A stretch of 48,837 nt of DNA from an uncultured Prevotella sp. Its GTDB lineage: Bacteria; Bacteroidota; Bacteroidia; Bacteroidales; Bacteroidaceae. Position 1 is the first letter of the stretch. Each line of letters begins with the position of its first letter. A program made the translations under genes and the position numbers. The DNA lies in the NCBI GenBank assembly GCA_900315775.1, contig ONAJ01000019.1, forward strand, positions 1 to 48,837. Direction: 5' to 3'. This document shows positions 19,237-26,539 of this stretch, in pieces. A model generated the notes under the pieces. The model had not been told where the DNA came from, searched no databases, and saw only the letters and a list, made by a program, of their open reading frames with translations.

Positions 19237-22200
19237 TGTCGGCCTCCTTCCTTATTAAAGTGGTGTCACGAGGTGCTGTCGGCGTCGGCAACTTCGGCTT
19301 GTCTGACTTGAAGTTAAAGATGTCGCCCAGCGTCTGCAGCGAACGTCTCCAGATGAAGCTTCCTCCGTACTGCTGTGTGTAACCGTCCAACCAGTCATAG
19401 ACGTTGTTGTTGTAGAATACGGTGACATACTTATTGGCAGTATTGTCAAGACGGTACTCCAGACTGACATTATCGAAGAACGAGCGGTTGCCCTGCGGTA
19501 TGTTGGCGCCTGTTGACACCTTACCGCCCACAGTAACCTTCACGCGGTTGTTCCAGAAACGCTTGGCAAACTTAAACGAGTAGTCGGTGTGCATATTTCC
19601 CTTTGCGTCGGTGGCGTTGTCCACACCGAAGGAGACGTCGAGGGTACGTAGTGCGTTACCTGTGATGTTGTTTATCTCGTTCTGCAGGAACGAACTGAGT
19701 GCCGAGTTCATAGAGAATCCGTTGGTATTGCCGTCGGCAAGATACATTCCTGTGGTGAGCATCGTCACAGCGAGTTTTCCGCGCTGCTCTGTACCCATCG
19801 TCTGCAACTCGTTGTGTATTGCCTGGTCCTCGGGAGCATCAAGGGTGAACTCAAGTCCCATATCTGACAGCGTCTTTGTTATGTTCACACCACACTCGAA
19901 GTCCACCGCTCTACCCTGTCCTCCGCTGTTCGATACTGTTGCCTTCACACGTTCCGTAGCGGCAATATTCAGTCGTGGGTTCATCGGGTCACCGTTGAAC
20001 TCTATGTAGCTGCCGTCCTTGATGGTAAAGGTCTTCAGCGGAATTATGGGGAGCGAATACTTCATCTCTCCGTTGCTCAGGTTGTACTTTCCTATTATCT
20101 GTATGTTGTCAACATTATTATACTTCATGCGCAGATTTCCTCCACCCATCAGGTCAACGTAGTTCGAATGGTCCTCGTTGAGGTATGCCATAATGTGTGC
20201 TCCCTCCTCGATGGCCAACGTCAGGTCCATATCGAAACCTGACAACGGCGGACGCTCTGTCGCCACAAGTGTGGTGTCGCTGAAGTCTTTGAAATCTACC
20301 AACTCGTCAAGATGGTTGTCTGTTGTCAGCGGTGAGTCACGCAGTACGTACGACATATCAGTGCTACCGAGGACGTCAAGTTTTCCGCGCATCTTCAGCT
20401 TACTCATAGGCCCCTCCATCATACCAAAGAAGTTCACAAAAGCCTTGCCGTAGGCAATACTGCGCTTGGTTTCTTTTGCGTTAATAATCTGGTAGTTACG
20501 CGCAACCATTCGAGCTTTCATATAAACGTCGTCAAGATTGCTGAAGTTTATGTTTCCTGATATGTTCAGAGGGTTCTCGTTGTGTCCGTAGAGCTCGAAA
20601 TTCTCCAGCATAAGATTACTTCCTATAATCCTCACGGGGTCGTTTGAGAATCTCATTTCTACTCCGTACGGCTCACTGAAAATGTAGCATGAGTCGAGGA
20701 ACAGCTCTCCGTTTACCTGTGGTTTTGTCAGCGAGCCTTTGACGTCGAGGTCGCCTTCCGCATAGCCTCTCAGACCTATTATCTGGTCAGGCACGAAACC
20801 GTTAGCCAGCGACAGCGGTGTCCTGTTAAGTGTCAGCGTAGCATCTAAATATCCCTCTCCTTCGGGATTGTACGAACCTGTCAGGTCGCCGATGTCTTCA
20901 CCGTTACGATAGAGCACACCGTCAACGAAGTGGGTACCGTCGCCCTTCGGGATATACACGAAGTCGGTAGCCATATCGCCCATGTAGTTATGCTCGTAGG
21001 TCATCTTATCTACCGACAACGACGAAGCCACACTGGTATTCTCTTTGGTTTGTATTATGTGGAAGTCGCCGTTCATAATTCCTGATACCGAGGGAGCGTA
21101 GGGCACTACCGACAGCACTTGCTGCAGGTCGAACTTCGTCATGTTCAGCGTTATGTCCTGCAGCGCCTCTACATTGTCGTCGTTGGTGTAAAGACTTACT
21201 GCCTGTCCGTCTTCTGCCCTCACGGCGAGTCGTGCCGACAGTCGTTTGTCTTCGCTGAGGAAGATGTAGTTATCGTCGTTGACGCTGAACTTCTTATATC
21301 CCAATATCGTCTCGTCGCTGAGCAGTCGCAGTCTGATGCCTTCTGTCTCCATAATAGCCTCAGCACCGAGTTTCACTCCCAGGCGGTCCTTGTCGTCGTA
21401 CAGCTTCACGTTGACGCCTGCTCCGTGCTCCAACAGATAGCCGTCGAAGAGTGCGTTGAAGGTGTACTGCGGGTTCGACTCGAAGTTCTGCACTTGTCCG
21501 CGGAAGGTCATATTAACGTCGCTTGACTCCACAAAGAACTGTATCTTGTCCAGATGTACGCCGTCGGCAATGAGTTTGTTCACCTCAAGGTCTCCGTTAA
21601 TGCCCTCTTCCGGCGATGATGTCATATCCATTCGTGCGTCCTCAAAGACTATTCCGAAGCGTGCGAGGACGGTGCTTACGAAGTTGTTGCTTCCTGCAGA
21701 GAGACTCACTCTTGCTACGGGCAACAGCTTGCGCAGCGATGCCTGGTCTATGCGTCGTGCTTCAAGGTCGCTGTTCAGTTGTTTCGACATCCTGTCGCCG
21801 ACAGCCATCAACCACTTATATCCTCCCTGTGCGTCGGCGTTTAGGTAGAAGTCGCCACAGTTCACCACAGCATGTGTGGTGTCGCGACTGGTAAGTATGT
21901 CGAAGTCGAGTGTTTCGGGGTAGTAGGCGTTTAAGGAGTCCTGCAGCATCACGTTGTCTAACGTTCCCTGTACATCGTAGTATTCGTTCATATCTGTCGT
22001 CATATCTACGTGTCCGCAGAGCGCCACTATCAGCGGCTGTTCCGCCAGTTTCAGGTTGTACAGGTCGGCATGTCTCAGGTCGGCAGTCACCGTAGCGTGC
22101 ATCAGTTTGCTGTTTGTCTGTGCGCTGAGGTTTATGAGTCCTTTCAGCAGCGGGTTATTGGCGTCGATGTTCGAGCGTATCACTCCGTTGTGCATCGTAG

Positions 22201-23851
22201 CCTTCGCCGTTATTCCGTCGAGGTTGTAATTGCCGTAGTTGAATTTGTGTATTGTGGCGGTAGCGTCGAGTTGCGATCTTGGCGACATGATGTCTGTTCC
22301 TGCACCTTTCACGTTTGCCTCGCCGGTAAATGGTCCCAGTCCCATTCCTGGCAGGAAGTGCTGCAGCTGCAGGTTGTTTGCCTTCACCACAGCATCGTAG
22401 CGCATGCTCTTAATGTCTATTCCACCGTTAATCTTCACGCTTCCCCCACCCTCTGTTGCTACGAGGTCTGTCCTGTAGCTGCTGCCGTTGACGCGTACAT
22501 TACCTTTCATTCCTATGCCGTGAGGTATGCGTACTCCGTCCATCGGCACGAGGGCTGTCACGAAGTTCATATTCTCCGTCCTCGCCTCCACATCGACGTT
22601 AGCGAGTAGCTTGTCCATATTATCTACGTTGGCGGCAACACCGTTGGCTTTTATCGTGAAGGCTGTGGGCAACGAGGCGTACAGACCGGTGATATCTACA
22701 TGTTTCATGTTTCCTGCCATCACCGCCTTCACCGTCATCGGCTGGTTGGGATATTCGCGTTTGAACTTCTCGGGCAGGTCACCGAGGAACAGCATGATGT
22801 CCTGCTTGCCTAACTGTCCGTCGGCTTTCAGGTGCATCTCCCCGGGGTTCTTGTCGTCGAAGGTGTTCATATCCATTACGAAGTCGGCATCAAGATATGA
22901 GTTCGGTGTCCTTAGACGCATTGCCGGCAGGTATATCTTCGCGCTGTCCAGACGCACAGGACCTGTCAGTTCGCTGACCTCTATGCCGCTCTTCTCCTTG
23001 AATGCTAACTGTCTGATGTTCAGTCGCAACTCGGGGTCACAGTAGTACAGCGAGTCTATCCCCACGTTTACGTTTGTCAGCGCTATGTGGTTGACGTCTA
23101 GTCCGTCAACGGTCTTTTCGTAGTTCAGGTCGTAGTTCAGTCTGCCGTCGTTCCAGTCGAACTTCCCTACAACGTATTCTCCTTTCAACAGGTCGAAGCG
23201 TCCTCCCGTAGCCTGCGCCTTGTCCATGTATGCCTGAACCTGCATGGAGTCGCCAGGCATGTGTACGGTGACGTCGCTGCGCACCACCCTGAGGTCCTCG
23301 ACGTTGATTTTCCATCGTGTCTCACTCTCTGTGGTGTCTGGCGGCACGCTGTCGCCAAGGGCCACATCGACGAGTGCTCCCATTATCTCTGCCTCGTCAA
23401 GACGCACCGTCTCTGCTCCGAGGTCTATGCCGTGACTGGCGGCATACAGTCGTTCCATGCTACCTCTTATCCTGAGGTCGGGCACTTTCTCCTTAGTATT
23501 CAGTTTTATGCTGTTCAACTCTAAGGCGTCAATCTCCACGTTTCCGCTGAATAGCGGCAGCAGTCTGACGTCCACAACGATGCTTCTTGCATCCAACACG
23601 GTGTCGGTGACGTTCTTCAGCGAGTCGTTAGGTTCTGTAGCAAGTACGCCGTCAACACCTAAATATAGTGGAAAGACCAGTTTCACTCTTTCCACCGTTA
23701 TATTCATTCCTGTCTCTTCCGATGCGTATGCAACAACTTTCTTCACCGCCCAGTTCTGTACCGGCGGTAAATATATCAGTATTGTCAACAATATGAAGAG
23801 GAGTATCGGCGTCAGTATCGCGATGCCTACCCATTTCAAGACTTTCTTCAT
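19223..23851 (-). CDS. tamB: TamB, translocation and assembly module protein
   Basis: The 1542-residue protein has an N-terminal membrane anchor (about 10-30) and a very long beta-rich AsmA-like region that forms a hydrophobic groove across the periplasm. It ends in the DUF490 domain (final ~350 residues), which contains IEEGAHIMAYLNEDHSNYV and a barrel-like tail. It partners TamL in the outer membrane. The overlapping pair tamB-tamL and the size are normal for Bacteroidales. It overlaps the pseudouridine synthase gene by 4 bp upstream, so the TetR-fabG-rlu-tamB-tamL block is probably one transcript. Confidence 0.9.
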   Translation of the reverse strand: MKKVLKWVGIAILTPILLFILLTILIYLPPVQNWAVKKVVAYASEETGMNITVERVKLVFPLYLGVDGVLATEPNDSLKNVTDTVLDARSIVVDVRLLPLFSGNVEIDALELNSIKLNTKEKVPDLRIRGSMERLYAASHGIDLGAETVRLDEAEIMGALVDVALGDSVPPDTTESETRWKINVEDLRVVRSDVTVHMPGDSMQVQAYMDKAQATGGRFDLLKGEYVVGKFDWNDGRLNYDLNYEKTVDGLDVNHIALTNVNVGIDSLYYCDPELRLNIRQLAFKEKSGIEVSELTGPVRLDSAKIYLPAMRLRTPNSYLDADFVMDMNTFDDKNPGEMHLKADGQLGKQDIMLFLGDLPEKFKREYPNQPMTVKAVMAGNMKHVDITGLYASLPTAFTIKANGVAANVDNMDKLLANVDVEARTENMNFVTALVPMDGVRIPHGIGMKGNVRVNGSSYRTDLVATEGGGSVKINGGIDIKSMRYDAVVKANNLQLQHFLPGMGLGPFTGEANVKGAGTDIMSPRSQLDATATIHKFNYGNYNLDGITAKATMHNGVIRSNIDANNPLLKGLINLSAQTNSKLMHATVTADLRHADLYNLKLAEQPLIVALCGHVDMTTDMNEYYDVQGTLDNVMLQDSLNAYYPETLDFDILTSRDTTHAVVNCGDFYLNADAQGGYKWLMAVGDRMSKQLNSDLEARRIDQASLRKLLPVARVSLSAGSNNFVSTVLARFGIVFEDARMDMTSSPEEGINGDLEVNKLIADGVHLDKIQFFVESSDVNMTFRGQVQNFESNPQYTFNALFDGYLLEHGAGVNVKLYDDKDRLGVKLGAEAIMETEGIRLRLLSDETILGYKKFSVNDDNYIFLSEDKRLSARLAVRAEDGQAVSLYTNDDNVEALQDITLNMTKFDLQQVLSVVPYAPSVSGIMNGDFHIIQTKENTSVASSLSVDKMTYEHNYMGDMATDFVYIPKGDGTHFVDGVLYRNGEDIGDLTGSYNPEGEGYLDATLTLNRTPLSLANGFVPDQIIGLRGYAEGDLDVKGSLTKPQVNGELFLDSCYIFSEPYGVEMRFSNDPVRIIGSNLMLENFELYGHNENPLNISGNINFSNLDDVYMKARMVARNYQIINAKETKRSIAYGKAFVNFFGMMEGPMSKLKMRGKLDVLGSTDMSYVLRDSPLTTDNHLDELVDFKDFSDTTLVATERPPLSGFDMDLTLAIEEGAHIMAYLNEDHSNYVDLMGGGNLRMKYNNVDNIQIIGKYNLSNGEMKYSLPIIPLKTFTIKDGSYIEFNGDPMNPRLNIAATERVKATVSNSGGQGRAVDFECGVNITKTLSDMGLEFTLDAPEDQAIHNELQTMGTEQRGKLAVTMLTTGMYLADGNTNGFSMNSALSSFLQNEINNITGNALRTLDVSFGVDNATDAKGNMHTDYSFKFAKRFWNNRVKVTVGGKVSTGANIPQGNRSFFDNVSLEYRLDNTANKYVTVFYNNNVYDWLDGYTQQYGGSFIWRRSLQTLGDIFNFKSDKPKLPTPTAPRDTTLIRKEADNEKK

Positions 23852-24546
23852 AATTGCTTCTCTGCGAGTTTCTTAAACAGTTCGTCAGGCAGTGCTGCCT
23901 CTGCCCGTATCACTTCTTTTGTCACTGGGTGCACAAACTCTATGCTGCGTGCCAACAGCGAGATGCTGCCGTCAGGATTGCTGCGGCGTGCCCCATACTT
24001 CAGGTCGCCCTTTATGGTACGTCCTATCGTCGCCAGCTGACAACGTATCTGGTGGTGTCGTCCGGTCATAAGCCGCACTTCCACGAGGTCGTAGTTCTCG
24101 CCCTCGGCAAGCACCCTATAGTGCAGTAGTGCGTGTTTCGAGTTGGGCACCTCGTGGTCGTAAGCATAACTCTTATTCTGCTTCTCGTTACGCACCAACC
24201 AATTTTCAAGTTCCTTGAACTCCTCGTCTCCTTGAACTCCTTGAACTCCTTGAACTCCCTTTCCCGTTACCGCCCAATACGTCTTATGCACCTCTCCCTC
24301 CGCAAACATCTTGTTAAGACGTGTCAGCGCCTTAGATGTCCTTGCGAAGACTACGAGTCCCCATACAGGTCGATCAAGACGATGCACCACCCCCAGGAAC
24401 ACATTCCCCGGTTTCTGGTACTTCGTCTTGATGTACTCCTTCACCGTTTCCGATAGCGGTGTATCGCCGGTCTTGTCGCCCTGCACTATCTCACCGCTAC
24501 GTTTGGAAACAATGATTATATGGTTGTCCTCGTAAACGACTTCCAT
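23848..24546 (-). CDS. RluA-family pseudouridine synthase
   Basis: This 232-residue enzyme isomerises uridine to pseudouridine in rRNA or tRNA. The catalytic motif GVVHRLDRPVWGLVVFART contains the active Asp; the usual S/T-G pair after HRLDRP is W-G here. GRHHQIRCQLA and GDLKYGA are the conserved substrate-binding parts. No S4 domain is present, placing it in the short RluA-like subgroup; the target base is unknown. An unusual stretch, VQG repeated three times near residues 97-105, comes from a 9-bp tandem DNA repeat (24232-24258), an insertion not expected in the family. Confidence 0.88.
   Translation of the reverse strand: MEVVYEDNHIIIVSKRSGEIVQGDKTGDTPLSETVKEYIKTKYQKPGNVFLGVVHRLDRPVWGLVVFARTSKALTRLNKMFAEGEVHKTYWAVTGKGVQGVQGVQGDEEFKELENWLVRNEKQNKSYAYDHEVPNSKHALLHYRVLAEGENYDLVEVRLMTGRHHQIRCQLATIGRTIKGDLKYGARRSNPDGSISLLARSIEFVHPVTKEVIRAEAALPDELFKKLAEKQL
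24215..24258. repeat. TTGAACTCC nonamer repeats inside a coding sequence
   Basis: Three exact tandem copies of TTGAACTCC (24232-24258) and one separate copy (24215-24223) lie in the pseudouridine synthase gene. The same nonamer in reverse complement (GGAGTTCAA) is tandemly repeated at 35474-35500. Nine bases preserve the frame. Confidence 0.9.
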
Positions 24547-24547
24547 A

Positions 24548-25285
24548 TTACATATTCATGCCACCGTCAACCTGAATAACCTGTCCGCTTACATAACTTG
24601 ACAGGTCGCTGGCAAGGTAAACGGCAGTATTAGCGATGTCTTCTACCTGACCACCACGACGAAGAGGAATCTTCTTCTTCCACTCCTCGCGAACCTCGTC
24701 GGGCAGCGCTGCTGTCATTGCTGTCTCAATGAATCCGGGAGCAATAGCGTTAGCACGGATGCCCTTAGGACCCATCTCCTGAGCAACACTCTTTGCAAGA
24801 GCTATCAGACCAGCCTTCGAAGCAGCGTAGTTTGCCTGTCCTGCATTACCGTGAACACCTACAACACTTGCCATATTGATGATAGAACCGCCACGCTGAC
24901 GCATCATCACGGGCACACAGGCGTGGATGAAGTTAAATGCCGACTTCAGGTTCACTGCTATCACAGCGTCCCACTGCTGCTCTGTCATGCGGAGCATCAG
25001 TCCGTCCTTCGTAATACCTGCGTTGTTCACCAGAATGTCGATGCCGCCAAACTCCTCCTTCACTGCGTTCACAACCTCCTCAGTCTGTGCGAAGTCAGCA
25101 GCGTTCGATGCGTAGCTGCGAGCCTTAACACCCTTGCCTGCAATCTCTGCCTCAGTCTCCTTATTCACCTCCAAGTCAGTAAATGCAATGTTAGCACCTT
25201 CCTCGGCAAACTTAAGCGCTATAGCCTTACCTATACCGCGTGCTGCACCAGTAATCAGCGCAGTCTTTCCAGTTAATAATCCCAT
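24548..25285 (-). CDS. fabG: 3-oxoacyl-ACP reductase
   Basis: This NADPH-dependent enzyme reduces 3-oxoacyl-ACP to 3-hydroxyacyl-ACP in fatty acid elongation. The 245-residue protein is a classic short-chain dehydrogenase. It has the cofactor loop GAARGIGKAIA (about 12-22), NNAGITKDGL near 88, the catalytic Ser in INMASVVG, the YAASKAG motif with catalytic Tyr and Lys near 152-156, and the end VDGGMNM. It sits two bases upstream of the pseudouridine synthase gene and 28 bp downstream of the TetR gene. Confidence 0.92.
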   Translation of the reverse strand: MGLLTGKTALITGAARGIGKAIALKFAEEGANIAFTDLEVNKETEAEIAGKGVKARSYASNAADFAQTEEVVNAVKEEFGGIDILVNNAGITKDGLMLRMTEQQWDAVIAVNLKSAFNFIHACVPVMMRQRGGSIINMASVVGVHGNAGQANYAASKAGLIALAKSVAQEMGPKGIRANAIAPGFIETAMTAALPDEVREEWKKKIPLRRGGQVEDIANTAVYLASDLSSYVSGQVIQVDGGMNM

Positions 25286-25313
25286 ATTTTTCTTTCTTTA
25301 TTTATATAATGTG

Positions 25314-25901
25314 TTACTTAAGCTTTCCCAATGCACCATATACGAACTTCGCCACCAGCGGTTTACTCCTCTCTGGTGTCATTCCGTGTCCTAACCTGCC
25401 GTAGATGTACGGCACCTCAAGACCCTTGATACAATAATGCGTAATGTCGGCAACAAGTTCCACGTTGTCTATGTCGAACTCGCCCTCAGCCTTTCCGTCG
25501 GCATACACCTTACGGAACAGCTCTATCTCCGCCTCGTCGAAGTTCTTCCTCACCTTCTCCACCATCCATATATTACGGAAGAAGGCGGCGCGAAGGTTTC
25601 CGTTACGCATCACCGTCTCCTTGATAGAGTCAAGGTGGGTGTATATCAACTCCAGAATCTTGTCTTGCGGGGAAGTCCTCTTGGCAGCCACCTCGTCCAT
25701 CTTGTCGGACAGTCGCTCCAACTCACTCTCGATGACAGCAAAATATACCTCGTCCTTACTTTTGAAATAGGTATATAGTGTACGTCGTCCCTTGCCCGAT
25801 TGCTGGGCAATATCATTCATTGTTGTATTCTCCAGTCCGTTTTTTGCGAACAACTGGCGTGCAACATCTACCAGTTTCTGTCGGGTTTTTGATATTGACA
25901 T
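25314..25901 (-). CDS. TetR/AcrR-family regulator
   Basis: The 195-residue protein has an N-terminal TetR helix-turn-helix (residues 6-55, with GLENTTMNDIAQQSGKGRR and TLYTYFKSKDEVY) and a helical C-terminal sensor domain. It heads the cluster with fabG. A natural guess is control of its own operon or of lipid synthesis in response to an acyl ligand, but no operator was identified. Upstream is a -7 box at 25941-25948 and, facing away, the initiator tRNA promoter. Confidence 0.85.
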   Translation of the reverse strand: MSISKTRQKLVDVARQLFAKNGLENTTMNDIAQQSGKGRRTLYTYFKSKDEVYFAVIESELERLSDKMDEVAAKRTSPQDKILELIYTHLDSIKETVMRNGNLRAAFFRNIWMVEKVRKNFDEAEIELFRKVYADGKAEGEFDIDNVELVADITHYCIKGLEVPYIYGRLGHGMTPERSKPLVAKFVYGALGKLK

Positions 25902-25940
25902 TCTATTTTATTAATTATTGCACATTATGAGTATCGTGTG

Positions 25941-25948
25941 CAAAATTA
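25941..25948 (-). promoter_or_regulatory. -7 box for the TetR-fabG-tamB operon
   Basis: TAATTTTG on the minus strand fits TAnnTTTG, 40 bp before the TetR start. No TTTG lies at the right distance; an AT-rich TTTTTTC is there instead. Confidence 0.5.
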
Positions 25949-25997
25949 TATCTTTTCTCCGAAAAAACCAAATATTTCAGCAAAAAACTCAAAAAAG

Positions 25998-26029
25998 TTT
26001 GGTAGTGTCACAAAAATGTAGTACCTTTG
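25998..26029 (+). promoter_or_regulatory. Promoter of initiator tRNA
   Basis: TTTG (25998-26001), 20 bp spacer and TACCTTTG (26022-26029) make a full Bacteroidota promoter. It begins 69 bp before the tRNA. Confidence 0.8.
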
Positions 26030-26066
26030 CACCCGCAAATGAGGGAAACGCCTCAATTTGATACAT

Positions 26067-26139
26067 CGCGGAGTGGAGCAGTTGGTAGCTCGCCAGGCTC
26101 ATAACCTGGAGGTCGCATGTTCGAGTCCTGCCTCCGCAA
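26067..26139 (+). tRNA. tRNA-fMet (CAT), initiator
   Basis: The 73-nt cloverleaf has anticodon loop CTCATAA. The first acceptor pair is C1-A72 (unpaired), the hallmark of bacterial initiator tRNAs, while 2-71 to 7-66 pair normally. CCA is not encoded. The anticodon stem is CCAGG/CCTGG, so the usual three G:C pairs at its base are two G:C and one A:U (29-41). In the T stem (GCATG/CCTGC) pair 52-62 is a T-C mismatch. The 3' end and terminator are duplicated downstream. Confidence 0.93.
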
Positions 26140-26314
26140 CTACGAAAGCCAGTCGCAATGACTGGCTTTCTTGTTTTGTGTCAGTACCCTTCACCTGCTC
26201 CCGGTCGCAAGTTCTTTCTCCGCTTCGCTTTGAAAGCATTTGCAAGCAAACGATGACGAGTCCTGCCTCCGCAACTACGAAAGCCAGTCGTAATGACTGG
26301 CTTTCTTGTTTTGT
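26122..26314. repeat. 58-bp direct repeat of tRNA-fMet 3' end plus terminator
   Basis: Bases 26122-26179 (last 18 nt of the tRNA, terminator and tail) recur at 26257-26314 with a single difference (C/T at 26156/26291). The 77 bp between the copies contain no gene I recognise. The arrangement resembles att sites left by integration at a tRNA 3' end. Confidence 0.9.
26144..26170 (+). terminator. Terminator of initiator tRNA
   Basis: An 11-bp perfect stem (GAAAGCCAGTC with GACTGGCTTTC) with a 5-nt loop is followed by TTGTTTTGT, four bases after the tRNA. A second copy with one loop change is at 26279-26305. Confidence 0.85.
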
Positions 26315-26328
26315 TTATTATGGTTGTA

Positions 26329-26520
26329 CTAAAAACCATCTTCTACTTCATCTTCGTCTTCGTCGTAGTATAAATACTTTCCCATGCCATTTGTGTCTTT
26401 TATGTCTTTGCTGGCACCATAAAGAATCTGACCCTCCTGTTGCAACTCAACAACCCTCACGGAAGGCTTTATATATTGCTGTTTAGACAAGCAATTAATA
26501 TCTATTACTTTCTTTTTCAT
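26329..26520 (-). CDS. Small YIKP-motif peptide A
   Basis: The 63-residue peptide has a basic N-terminus without a clear signal peptide, then QQYIKPSVRVVELQQEGQILYGAS and a very acidic C-terminus (DEDEDEVED). It shares the YIKP-x3-hydrophobic-ELQ pattern with the peptide at 29203-29385. Such short proteins are widespread in Prevotella and Bacteroides but lack an assigned function. It lies 19 bp downstream of the BspA-like gene on the same strand and is probably co-transcribed. Possible roles include a secretion partner, a precursor peptide or a signal; none is demonstrated. Confidence 0.7.
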   Translation of the reverse strand: MKKKVIDINCLSKQQYIKPSVRVVELQQEGQILYGASKDIKDTNGMGKYLYYDEDEDEVEDGF

Positions 26521-26539
26521 AGTCGTGTCCTCCCTGCTT

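Noticed and set aside
26058-26486. 142-codon open frame across the tRNA and its duplicated 3' end
   Set aside because: It reads through the tRNA and terminators, and its internal repeat is the translated 58-bp direct repeat. No start signal or protein family is seen.
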